Source: Turbatrix aceti (Eukaryota; Nematoda; Chromadorea; Rhabditida; Panagrolaimidae). From it: a stretch of DNA of 64,000 bases. Under the pieces are notes generated by a model. The model saw only the letters and a list, made by a program, of their open reading frames with translations, did no database searches and was not told the origin of the DNA. The stretch is taken from contig OZ017766.1 of the NCBI GenBank assembly GCA_963969345.1, forward strand, positions 7,812,001 to 7,876,000, written 5' to 3'. Each line of letters starts with the position of its first letter. The stretch's first letter is position 1. Positions 12,401 to 22,800 of the stretch are shown piece by piece. The position numbers were made by a program, and so were the translations under genes.

Positions 12401-15400
12401 TTTTTTTTTGAGATAAAAAAAATTTTTCTTTTGAAATTTTTTATTGAATGCAAAAAAATTTATTTTTTAATTTTTTTTGAATGCAAAAAAAATTATGTTA
12501 TAATTTTTTTTAATACAAAAAAATTCTATTTCGCAAGTAACACAATTTTTACGGTAGTTTTGATGGATTATGTTACTTTTTTTTTATTCACCAAAATTGA
12601 TCACTAGTCGGTTTATGTCGTCGCCCCCGCCCCCGATTATACGATCGATTACGGCCGTACGGCCGTGAACTGTCTTGTCTGATGATAAGCGTTCAGAAAT
12701 GAGAATTCGTTTATTGCCACGTCTCGTGTCCCAGCAGTTGTCGAACTTTCCCGAAAAACAAAACAAAAGCAAAAAAAAGTGCTTGTTTTCGAAATTGCGT
12801 TTTTTTTGAAAACAATTTTTTGTTTGTTCTGATAAAATCTTGTCAGTCCAAAAATGCGTGAAAATCGATATGGAAAGCGTGTAATAAAGGTCGTCCTTAC
12901 AGGTGGGCCTTGTGCCGGTAAGCAACAAATTTAGAAAAAAAAATAAATTTAATAATTTTTTTTAACTTCCAAAAACTGTCAAAAAATTGGTTTTTATAAT
13001 AAAAAAAAAATCACAAAAAATTGTAAATAAATTTCAGGTAAATCCACAACAGCGCGCAACCTAATCCAAGCTGTCAAACAAGATTTCGGTGCTGAATGGC
13101 AGACCTTCGTCGTGGCCGAAGCTTCGACGCTCCTCTACACCGGAGGCGTGCATAGGCCATCGCTTTCCCCTGAACAACTCGTCACCTGGCAAGAAGACAT
13201 TTTGAAGACTATTTTCCAGCTTGAACAGGTAAACTACCCAAAAAGGATTCAAAAAAGTAAAAAAAAAAATAAAAACGAAAAAAATTTTTTTTCAGGTATA
13301 CGACAACATAGCAACCCTTGAAAAACAAAAGCACACACTAATTATCTGCGATCGAGGCGCATTGGACCCCAAAGTCTTTGCTATATCCCCTGAAGCTTGG
13401 ACAAATACGCTAAATAATCTCGGAACGCCTGAAAAAAATCTTATAAATCGATATGATGCCGTTTTGCAACTTTTCACCGCTCCAAAGTGCGTTAGAATTT
13501 TTTTGGACACCGCAAATAACTTTTTTTAGAGAAAACTACACAAAAGAAAACAACTCAGCTCGTCGAGAGTGCTTCGAAGAGGCCAATGCCAAAAACAAAA
13601 AGTACACTGACGTTTGGTATCAACATCCGAGATTCGTTCAAATCGAAAACCTCAACAAAAACGGAGAACACCACTGGGATGAGAAATTTTCACGCGTTTA
13701 CAAAGAAATTCAAAAATTAATTGTTCAAAATTCGTAGATAAATAAATTATAGTGATAAAAACCGTAAAACTAGAAAAAAAACAGAAAAAAATGTAATCGG
13801 AAATGTCACACGTTCAAAAAACTGTAAAAATAACGTAACCCCTCGAAAAACACCGTAAAAGTAAGCAAACCAAGAAAAAACTATAAAAGTAACAAATATC
13901 CGTCAAAAAATAACGTAAACGTAACGTAACTTTTCAAAAAACCGTAAAAACAACGTAATTCATCAAAAGTATCATAAACGTAACTTTAGGCTAAGAAAAA
14001 ACCATAAAAGTTACATTTACTCATTGAAACCCTTCATAAAAACCGTAAAAGTAACGAAACCCTCCAAAAAACAGTATACGTAAGTTATCCCATCGAAAAA
14101 TACCGTAAATGTCACGTAAACCGTTGAATAACAGTAAAAGTAACGTAACCCAGCAAAAAACCGTAAAAGTAACTAAACCAATCGCAAAATACCGTAAACA
14201 CAACGTTACTTATCAAAAAACGTAAAAATAATGTAATTCGTTGCAAAAAACCGTAAAAATAACGTAACCAAACGAAAAACCATAAAAGTAATAAAATCCA
14301 TCGCAAAATACCGTAAACACAACGTTACTTATCAAAAAACGTAAAAATAATGTAATTCGTTGCAAAAAACCGTAAAAGTAACCGTTACTCTTCAAAAATA
14401 TCGTAAAAGTAACCGTTTCCCCTCAAAAATACCGTAACCAAATCGTTATCCATTCAAAAACGTAACCAACCAAGTAACGATCGCTGCTGACAACTCCAAC
14501 GTCCAAATCCCGAATATTCGAAGCGTTGCCAAAATTCGACGTATTTTTGGAGTTGTTAACTTCCTGGACAAAATCATGCGGGACCTTGGAGAGTATTTGC
14601 TGAACTTTTGAACGGGCATCGCCTCGGTGATTTTGGAGAACGTTGAGGACTTCTCTTGCTTCAAGATAAATCTGCCTCAGACGCTCTTCCGCGTCATTCT
14701 TATCCGTGGAAAGAGTGTCAACGTCAAAATAGACTTTTGTCAGTCGATGTCCCTTGCAACCAATTTGATACAACTGACGTGGGACTTCGACGAGACCGTA
14801 GCCAAGGAGCACGGTGAGCAGGAAGAGACCCCAGGTGTTGGATGCCGAGACGATCAGAACTTTTAGGTGCTCCCTAAATTTTTTATAAACATCGAAAAAT
14901 TTTAATAAATTTTTTTTTGAAAAACGTACGGATTGAGAGATACGTGCTTGGAAATGGCGTAAAAAAGAAGAAAAATGAAGATGACAAAGTAGGATATGTA
15001 GTAGGCCAGGTTGTTGTAGTACGCGGCCTTCAGGCGACCGAGAGCTTCGAATTCTCCTGCCGTAGCGTAGCTCTGCATCATTGGGAGCACGATCCTGAAA
15101 AAAAACAATTAAAAATTTTAAATAAAATTTTTTCGCGCCAAAAAACCCAAAATTTTCAATGGCGAAAAGTGGAACAAAATTTTTTCACGACCAAAAAAAA
15201 AATAGTCAAAAAAAACTTCAAATTCGATATTTTACGCCAAAAATAACCTACAAAATAAATAACTTTTGTAGATTTGCGCCAAAAAAACTTCAAATAAATT
15301 TTTTTACGCCAAAAAAATCGAATAATTTTTTTTTGCAAAATAAAGTCAAACAATTTTTTTTCACCATCAATAAAATGGTCAAAAAAATTTTTGCGCCAAA

Positions 15401-17747
15401 AAAATTCTAATTTGATATTTTGCGACAAACAAAATCTACAAAACAACTTTTTTTCCTCCAAAAAAAACATCAAAAAGTTCGGAGTCAAAAAACCGTCAAA
15501 AATTTTTTTTCGCTATTTGGGCTATGCAAAATGGGTATCCATTAAAATGCAAAAATTTGCCCCATAATGAATTCACGTTAAATGAGTCTCGGAAATTGCC
15601 GGAAATTTATGATAACAATGATAACAAAAAAATTTCAAATTTTCTCAAGTGAGACAAAGGTGTGAGGCAAGGGAGGGGAGCGCCAAGTGAGAGGCAACAA
15701 GGGAGGGGAGTGCCGCGGAAGTAGTGTTTATCTGATATCAGGTTTAGCCTGATATCAGGGTCTGATACTGATACTGATATCAGATCAGTATCAGTCAGGC
15801 AAAAATTTTGAAAGGTCAACATGATATCATGATAGCAAAAATTAATATCAGTCAGTATCATGATCTCAGAAAAAAGTATCATGATACTGATATCTCGATC
15901 AAAAAAACGGAAGCAACAACAAAAAGCGGGTTTAAAGCAGTGTGGCGAAATTTCGGAAGAGATTACAACCCGTGAAAAAATCTCCGGAGTATAAAAATTA
16001 GGTTTTACCGTTATTTTTTTCGTTATTTTTTATTTTTGAACACTGAAATCTTCTGCGAAATTTTTTTTACTCAAAAGAATCTCCGGATATTCTCCGGAGA
16101 AATTCTTTTGAGAGATTTTGGAGATTCACTTTTTTTACTCGTTTTTCTAAACGACGACATTGCATGTTATTGATTCAAATGAAATTGAATTTGAGATTTT
16201 TTGTGGGATTTTTTTCATATCAGACAGATATCACGATATCAGACTGATATCATGATATCAGCCTGATTATCAGGTTACTATCAGTCAGGCACGTTTTTTT
16301 CCTTCAACCTGATATCAGTATCAGATCATGATCCATTTTTTAAGTATCAGATCATATCATGATATCAAAAAAACGGTATCAGATAAACACTACGCGGAAG
16401 AGGAGAGGGGAGGGCGCCGCGCGCGGGGCGGGAAAAGCAATAAAAAAATCTTTAAAATAAATTTTGAAATGTTGAAAAAAAAATTATCCATGGTGAGGGG
16501 GCGGACCAGACAGCGGGTGCAGAGACGGACGGCGCACATGCCATCAGTCGAGAGAACCGCAACGGCGGTGACAGTGGGCGATTGGGTGATGGCGAAAGAT
16601 GGCAAAATAAGTGATTGTTGTTATTAATTTTGATTCATGTATCATAATTTTATGATTTTTGTTAAATTGCTATTTTTCCTGGGCCCCAGTGTTAGTACAT
16701 ATTTTTTGAATATTTTTTTGTGTTTGGTTTTATGCATTGAAACGGGTCAATAAGCGGTTGCAGCGGGCGAGGATTTATTAGGCGATGGCGAAAGATGCGC
16801 GATATTGAAAAGCAACATTATTACTTATATTTTATAAAAGCGTAAAACAAATTACATGGGGCCCCGTAGGGGCCCCCATTATATTTATGTATTCCAATAT
16901 TTTTAAGTTTGAAAGCGGGTAAAATTATGATTGGCTAAAGGTAAACGAAAAACGGGCAAAAATAAAATAAACAACAAAACGATAGACGATCCTTTTCTGT
17001 TTTGCGATCCTTCTGATCCTTCCTTGATGCCTTTACCTTGCCTTGCCTTGCCTTCCCCTTCCTTCCTTTTCCCTTCCTGGGGCCCCCGTAGGGGGCCCCC
17101 CCTTTAGCCTTGTAAAATGTAAAACAAAAACTTGTGCGACAAGAAAAAATTTCTAACAACATTTTTTTGCGCTAAAAAAAGCTTCAAAAATTTTTTTGTG
17201 TCCAAAAAATACTTTCTTTCGTCAAAAAAACCATCAAGAAATTTGTTTCAGAGCACTATAAATTTCTAATAAAATTTTTAGCAAAAAATAAAACATTTTT
17301 GGCCCAGAATAACATCAAATTCAATTTTTACCACCAAAAAAACCTTCAAAAAAATTTTTCTCCACAAAAAACCCACCAAGTAAGAAGCTGAGCAGTCCAG
17401 TATAAAATCCGCCAAATTCCGTGCAAAAAAGCGTCCGGGACGTGTCCTTGAGGCTCAACGCAGTCCAAGGACACATTCATGCGATGTTCTTCGAGCTGGC
17501 ATTTTTTATAAAACGTCTGCAATAAAAATTCATTTGTTCAAAAATTTGTAATCACCGAAAAAGGTCGACTTACGATCGCAATATCGAGCGGGAGAAGGAG
17601 TACAATGAGAAACGAAAAATACCATCCAACAAAGGTTGAAATTGTGACAAATATGTGTTGTTTACGCCAGTTTCCATAACGATGGAGGAGAAATAGCGTG
17701 GCGACAAAGACGACAACGAGTTGAAAAAGCAAGCTTCCAACTCCCAT
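9495..17747 (-). CDS. LMBRD2: LMBR1 domain-containing protein 2
   Basis: Multi-pass membrane protein of the LMBR1-like family, probably at the plasma membrane; vertebrate LMBRD2 has been linked to GPCR signalling. Eight exons: 17747-17574, 17516-17377, 15094-14930, 14873-14471, 11971-11612, 11452-11319, 10754-10372, 9793-9495. They total 686 codons including the stop, near the usual length of about 700. Diagnostic blocks in order: [13 protein letters not shown] with LLPLDIAI (exon 1), [12 protein letters not shown] (exons 2-3 junction), [20 protein letters not shown] (exon 4), [14 protein letters not shown] in the coiled region (exon 5), [15 protein letters not shown] (exon 6), [15 protein letters not shown] (exons 6-7). 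The exon 8 tail is Ser/Asp-rich and cytosolic. All junctions have GT/AG and keep frame. Intron 4 (2.5 kb) houses an opposite-strand gene; intron 2 (2.3 kb) houses a MITE. Confidence 0.94.
12854..13737 (+). CDS. P-loop NTPase of the TTD14/AAA_28 type, nested in LMBRD2
   Basis: Probable nucleotide-binding protein of the NadR/Ttd14-like AAA_28 family; Drosophila TTD14 binds GTP and acts in TRPL channel trafficking, but the role here is unknown. Exons: 12854-12917, 13038-13228, 13296-13486, 13530-13737, giving 217 residues. Walker A is GGPCAGKST (residues 17-25), split by intron 1 within the second-last glycine codon. A hydrophobic strand ending in CDRGALDP (103-110) serves as the second nucleotide-site motif. 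The C-terminal CYTH-like domain of fly TTD14 is absent, so this is a stand-alone NTPase domain. AATAAA overlaps the 3' end at 13741. It lies wholly inside LMBRD2 intron 4 on the opposite strand. Confidence 0.85.
13745..14465. repeat. Minisatellite of ACCGTAAAAGTAACGTAAC units
   Basis: At least twenty degenerate units of about 30-40 bp with the core AAAAACCGTAAAAGTAACGT run from the 3' end of the nested P-loop gene to the donor of LMBRD2 exon 4. One pair of adjacent blocks (near 14.18-14.27 and 14.30-14.37 kb) is nearly identical, so there was recent local duplication. The array is T-rich in the LMBRD2 sense direction. Confidence 0.8.
15722..16392. mobile_element. 671-bp hAT-like MITE with perfect 8-bp duplication
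   Basis: Terminal inverted repeats TAGTGTTTATCTGATA match perfectly at both ends. The flanking direct repeat CGCGGAAG lies at 15714-15721 and 16393-16400. The interior is dominated by GATATCA-type palindromes and shows no transposase. It sits in LMBRD2 intron 2. The 8-bp duplication points to the hAT superfamily; that assignment is an inference. Confidence 0.8.
16857..17100. repeat. Pair of GGGGCCCC-GTAG-GGGGCCCC hairpins
   Basis: Two near-identical GC-only inverted repeats with a GTAG centre occur at 16857-16878 and 17079-17100, in otherwise A/T-rich intron 2 of LMBRD2. Similar flanks (GTAAAACAAA) and duplicated GGCGATGGCGAAAGATG segments (near 16.59 and 16.78 kb) suggest a duplicated unit. 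Confidence 0.65.
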
Positions 17748-19885
17748 TTTTTCTTTCAGACTCGACTGGCGGATGCGGATTGATTTTGTCCGAGCTCAGA
17801 TGCTCGATAACTCATCAGATGGACAAAAAAATTGGAAGAAAAAACTGGTTGGAGAACGATTCGAGGTCGAGATTACGTATGTACGTTCTTTCTCCATTCC
17901 AACATCCTTTCCAGCATCGACGTTTTTTTCAACGATGCTGGCAGGAGTGGTCTCGTAGCGAAATTGAAAGCCACTTTGAGGGGCGGCCTCGAGGCCAACC
18001 AAATAAACTCGTTGTTCCTTCGTTCGTTCATTCTGGGCTCTTCTTTTTTCTTATCTTGTTATAACAATTTGCTTTACCACACTTTTTTCTCTTCTTCTGA
18101 CGTGTGTGTGTGTATGTGTTTATCAGTTGATGTATCGTAAATATCAGTGCACATAAAACGTAAATAAAAATAATAACAAATAAATGTGACACAAAAAAAT
18201 AAGCAAAAACAATTTATTATCTGTGCGGAACACAAAAATTGTTTACGATAAAGTATACTATTTACTTGGCATAAATACATGCGCCGAACTGGTTTGTATC
18301 GTTGACAATTGTCCTTGTGCCTTATTTTATGGTTGGTTACGGAGATGATTGTTGTCAAAACGATCCCTCTCTCCACCCCAACCGACCATGTATGTCTCTG
18401 TGCACCTTTGCACCTTGCATCCATCTATGAATATTTTTTTTATACATACTTGCGGCCAATATGTGGGAGGAGCGGTTGCAGATGCGAGGAGATGCAATCT
18501 GATCATTTGCGCTGAAATAAATAAATTTATTTTGTTGTCGTAATAAATAGATACATGCCCTTCATTTTGCACGTGAAAATATTTCGGATATGGTTGACGA
18601 ATTTTTACTTGTCAATTCATCATAAATTTTGCTAAAAAGTAGCTTTTACGTTGAAAAATTTTTATTGTGAAATGTAGGTGCCTGAGGCGTGATCTGGCAG
18701 AGTTATGGTTGCTGGAAATTGAGTTTTTGTCATTTTTGACGATTTTTGGAACGTTGTAGTTAAAAAAATACGGAATTTCCAAAGCAGAGGTACATTTTGA
18801 TCGATGTAATTTTTGATGGAGAATCCGATAAAAATATAAAAATATAGGGTTATCACCTTGAAAAATGCCAAAACAAATGTTGCCTTTATGACAATTTTTT
18901 GAATGCGATTTTCGGCATTTTTTAAGGTGATAACCCAATATTTTTATATTTTTCTCAGATTTTCCATCAAAAATCACGTCGATCAAAATGTGCCCCGAAT
19001 TTGGAAGTGCCGTAGTGTTTTAACTACAACGTGCCAAAAATCGTCAAAAATGACAAAAACGCGATTTTCAGCAACCGTAACTCTGCCAGATCATGCCTCA
19101 GGTAGCTACATTTTACTGTTAAAATTTTTTTATGTAAAATCCATCTATTGGAAAAATTTTATGTTGAATTTCCAAAAACCAAAAATGTTCTTTGATACCT
19201 CAAAATTTAAAATAACGATTTTCCGCTTGGGAAACAAAACTTTGAATACGTACGTGCATTCGTCAACTCTGTGATCAGTTTGATCAGTGTACCTCAAGAA
19301 GAAGTAGTGTCGAGTTGAGTTGAGGCAAACCCGCGTCCGCGTCCGCGGCCGCTGATCGACCTGACGCTCATCTCACGGCTCAGGACAGGGGTAGAAAAAA
19401 AGAAAAAAAAAACTAGCTTGCCTCCTCCTCGCACGTGTTTGTTGTTTTTTGCCCCTCCCTTGTGTTGCTTGCCTTGCAACAAGCAAGCAAGCAAACGAGC
19501 GAGGAATGAAGGAGCACAACCGACGTTTGTGCTTGCTCGTTTGCCTATGATATATTTTTTTCCAAGTCCCTGCTGCCCTCGTCCGATGTTGTTGTGCGTC
19601 GTCTGTTTTCTTCTTTGCGTTCAGTGATCGGTCGCCGCCGCGGACGTCCACGTCCACCACGGCCGCTGCTGTTGCTGCTGGTGCTCTGACTGCGTAGTCA
19701 GTTGCGAGCAATCGTTACTCTGCAGTGTTGCACAGGTTTTCTGTTGTTGGCAGGGCAGGGGCATTTGAAATGGACACCCGCGTGTATTTCTTTTGTTTTA
19801 AATACTTTTTATATTTTTGTTTTTTTGACTTATTTTCTTTTTTTTGTATACATACACAATTTTTTTTTTGAAGCATCCTCCGACC
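17748..19885. other. Divergent intergenic region between LMBRD2 and GBE1
   Basis: No gene found. It should contain the promoters of both flanking genes. It holds a large palindromic repeat (18.6-19.2 kb) and GC-richer patches near 19.32 and 19.63 kb with CTGCTGTTGCTGCTGGTGCT, which resembles a patch at 4.69 kb. Confidence 0.5.
18615..19175. repeat. Palindromic repeat, family A (best-preserved copy)
   Basis: Nearly full-length inverted repeat of about 560 bp. The outer arms pair TGCCTGAGGCGTGATCTGGC with its mirror near 19.09 kb. The inner arms pair TGGAGAATCCG with its TTTTCCATC mirror. The centre pairs GGTTATCACCTTGAAAAATG with CATTTTTTAAGGTGATAACC. There is no coding capacity and the ends are fuzzy. 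Confidence 0.75.
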
Positions 19886-22800
19886 ATGCCCGATCCACCG
19901 AAGCTCCAGGACCTTCTCAACCTTGACGGCTACCTGAATCCCTACTCGGGAGAAATCAAGCGTCGCTACAATGTTTTTCTCGAGAACCTCGAACGCCTCG
20001 AGAATGTAAGTCTTCGCGCATATTTTTTTATCTCTTTGCTCGCGTAGAACAGAATCTGTTCAACAGATAGAAAATTTTTGGAACCCCAAATGCTTTATCC
20101 ACCCAGTTCAGGGCCTTCTTTTACCCCAATTTTTTTTCCGCAAAATTCAAGCAAGCATTTATCCTCAGTTGATCAGTTATTATTATTTATTTATTATTAA
20201 GTTTGTAAATAACTCCTTTGTTACGACACTAATCGCTTCGCTTTCCTCATTTGCAGATCCAACCGAACGCTGGTGACGACCAGTCAAAAGTAGGCATTTT
20301 TTGGGGATTTTAAAAAAAAAATATTGTTGTTGTGCTGTGCTGAAGAAAAATATTTTGGGGGAGGGAGCTTTGTCGAATCAACAAGTTGTTGTGTACTTGG
20401 CAGAAACGATTTTTTGGAAGTTTTGAGCGGTTTTAGTGCCAAAGAAGATAATTATAATTTGCAGGGGTTAAAAAATGCCGAAAAGGTAATTTTTGAAAAT
20501 TTTTGACGCGGAATTAAAAACAAAATTACGGTATGTCATTTGACTTGGTTTTTGATGGAGATTTTAGAAATATAAAAATTAAGGATCTCGAGATTAAAAA
20601 ATGCAAAAATAAAAAATTCCGTTTTTTGACATTTTTTTGTTTGGTATTTTTTAAGTCGGTGACCACTAATTTTTATGTTAAAAAAATTTGCCATCAAAAG
20701 CTTAGTCAAATGATGTTTTATCTGTTCCTGAAAGTGCCGTAGTTTTTTTTTTAAATTTTGTGTCAAAAATTTCAAAAATGTAAATCCTGTCATTTTTTTT
20801 TTTGCTTTTTTACCTCGAATGCAAATGCTATCTTTGGTACTATACCTGCGAAAAATTTTATGCCTATAAAATATGCCAAATAAGATTTACGACAATTTGC
20901 TTTACGATGCTTTTTTTCCTTTCGAGTGATCATATTTTTTTTTGCGCTCACGCAAAAAAAACCAACGACCTCGATTTGGTTCATTTACCGGGCGTTTTCC
21001 GTTTTTTTTCCACCCTGCTTATCACCCAGCCATCAGTCTATCCGTCCCGGCTTAATTGTTGTTGCAAATAGCTTTTTTTATTGCCCCCGGACAAAAACGG
21101 CGCCGGCGACGGCGCCTGTTCTGTTCCGTGACACCATCAAAGATGATCGCTCGTTTGCGTATATATTTAGCATCTTTGATGCTTCCTTCCTCTGCGCTGA
21201 TCGGCGTAGTCGCACTATAGTACACCACGTCGTCGTTGTCGTGATTTCAGTGAAATAATTATGTGTTTTCCATTTTTCCATTTTTGCACGGTAAACAAAC
21301 AAAACAATCTCCGTAGGCCCCCCCCTCCCCTTAGGATGATGTAAACTGCACTTATTGATGCACAAAAAAAAATGCGTATCAGTCAACAAGAAAGCCACCG
21401 CTGCTGTGCTTACTTCTTTTTCCGTTCCTTCCCCGAGTTCCTCTCACCTCCTTGAACCGAACCGCAAAGAAAAGCATTCAAGTCAAAAAAAAAAGTTGTT
21501 CCTACTGCACGTGATTAAAATGAGCATCTTTTTTTTTTGTTTGAAACGCAAAAAAAAAGAGTTGCAAAAAAAGTTATGAAGATCAATGAACAACGCAGCC
21601 TAGGGCGATATTCCTTTTTATTGCCAGAATTGCTTGCATCTTTTGGAATGAGATATCAATCAAAAATTTATTTCACAACCCAGACCAAACAAAATGTCAC
21701 AGTTTTGGAAAATTTACGACGCTTTTTTTTACGAGCACGTGCATGAAATAATGATTGATCGCGCGATGCATTATTGGCGTGAAATAGTGTATCAAATAAT
21801 CAAAGTATCAAATTTGCGATTGAAATTCAAGTTTTTTCATCATAAAGGAGAAACAAAAGTTTGAACAAAAGATTTCGCGCCAGTTTGATTTTTTCGTTTC
21901 GAGAACACGTTTTCAAACGATGAAATTGGTGCTTGTTCTTTTTTTCGTGCCGAGACCATCAAAAACATGCACTTGTTTTTGCTGGTATAAAAAAATTTTA
22001 AATTTGGCGCCAGTGTATTTTTTTCGTGTTGAGACCAAACTTGCATTTGTTCTATTTTTTTCGCTTCGAGACCTGCAAAAAGTTGCCATAGTTAGTTTTT
22101 TTCCTTTCGAAACCGTCAAAAACTTGCAAACATTTTTTTTACCGTTTACGATCAATCATGATGTCAACTAAAATTTTTTTTCTATGAGATAAAAAAAATT
22201 GGGTGGATGCTGACTCATGTCATAGACATTAGACGACGACGGTAAATGAACAGAACATTCAAAGCACGTGAAAACAGACATTTTTGGAGACAGATATATT
22301 TTCGGTACGATCAAACGCGTGGTTTGAGAATTGCAATTTTATGTTTCAAAAAAAAATCAACCAGCTTTATTTTGGGTGCATTGGAATTTTATGATACTAA
22401 CAAACGTGTGACCTAATCACATGCACCGAGTGTACCAAAATACACACATGTTTTTTTTTGTAGCTCCCAAATGGATTGGATGAGACGACGCAATCGTACA
22501 AGAAATACGGCATCCACCTGCAGCCGGATGGCTCCATCACGGGCCTCGAATGGTGCCCGGACGTCGAAGGCATTTCCATCGTCGGTGAATTCAGTCAGTT
22601 TTTTTTTCGATAGACCAAAATTCGGCGATGAATTCGACGCTAATTTTTTTTCGTGTCGAGAGTTTGGAAAACATTAAAATTCAAATTTGGCGCCAAAAAA
22701 ATTCAAATTTGGATATTCAGAAAATTAAATTTGAATTTGGCGCCAAAAAAGCATTCAAAATGAAAAGAGATGTTAAAAAAAAATCGAATTTTTGCGTCAA

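Noticed and set aside
13745..14465. Regularly spaced repeats that might suggest a CRISPR array
   Set aside because: Units are degenerate, tandem without unique spacers, and the DNA is clearly animal nuclear.
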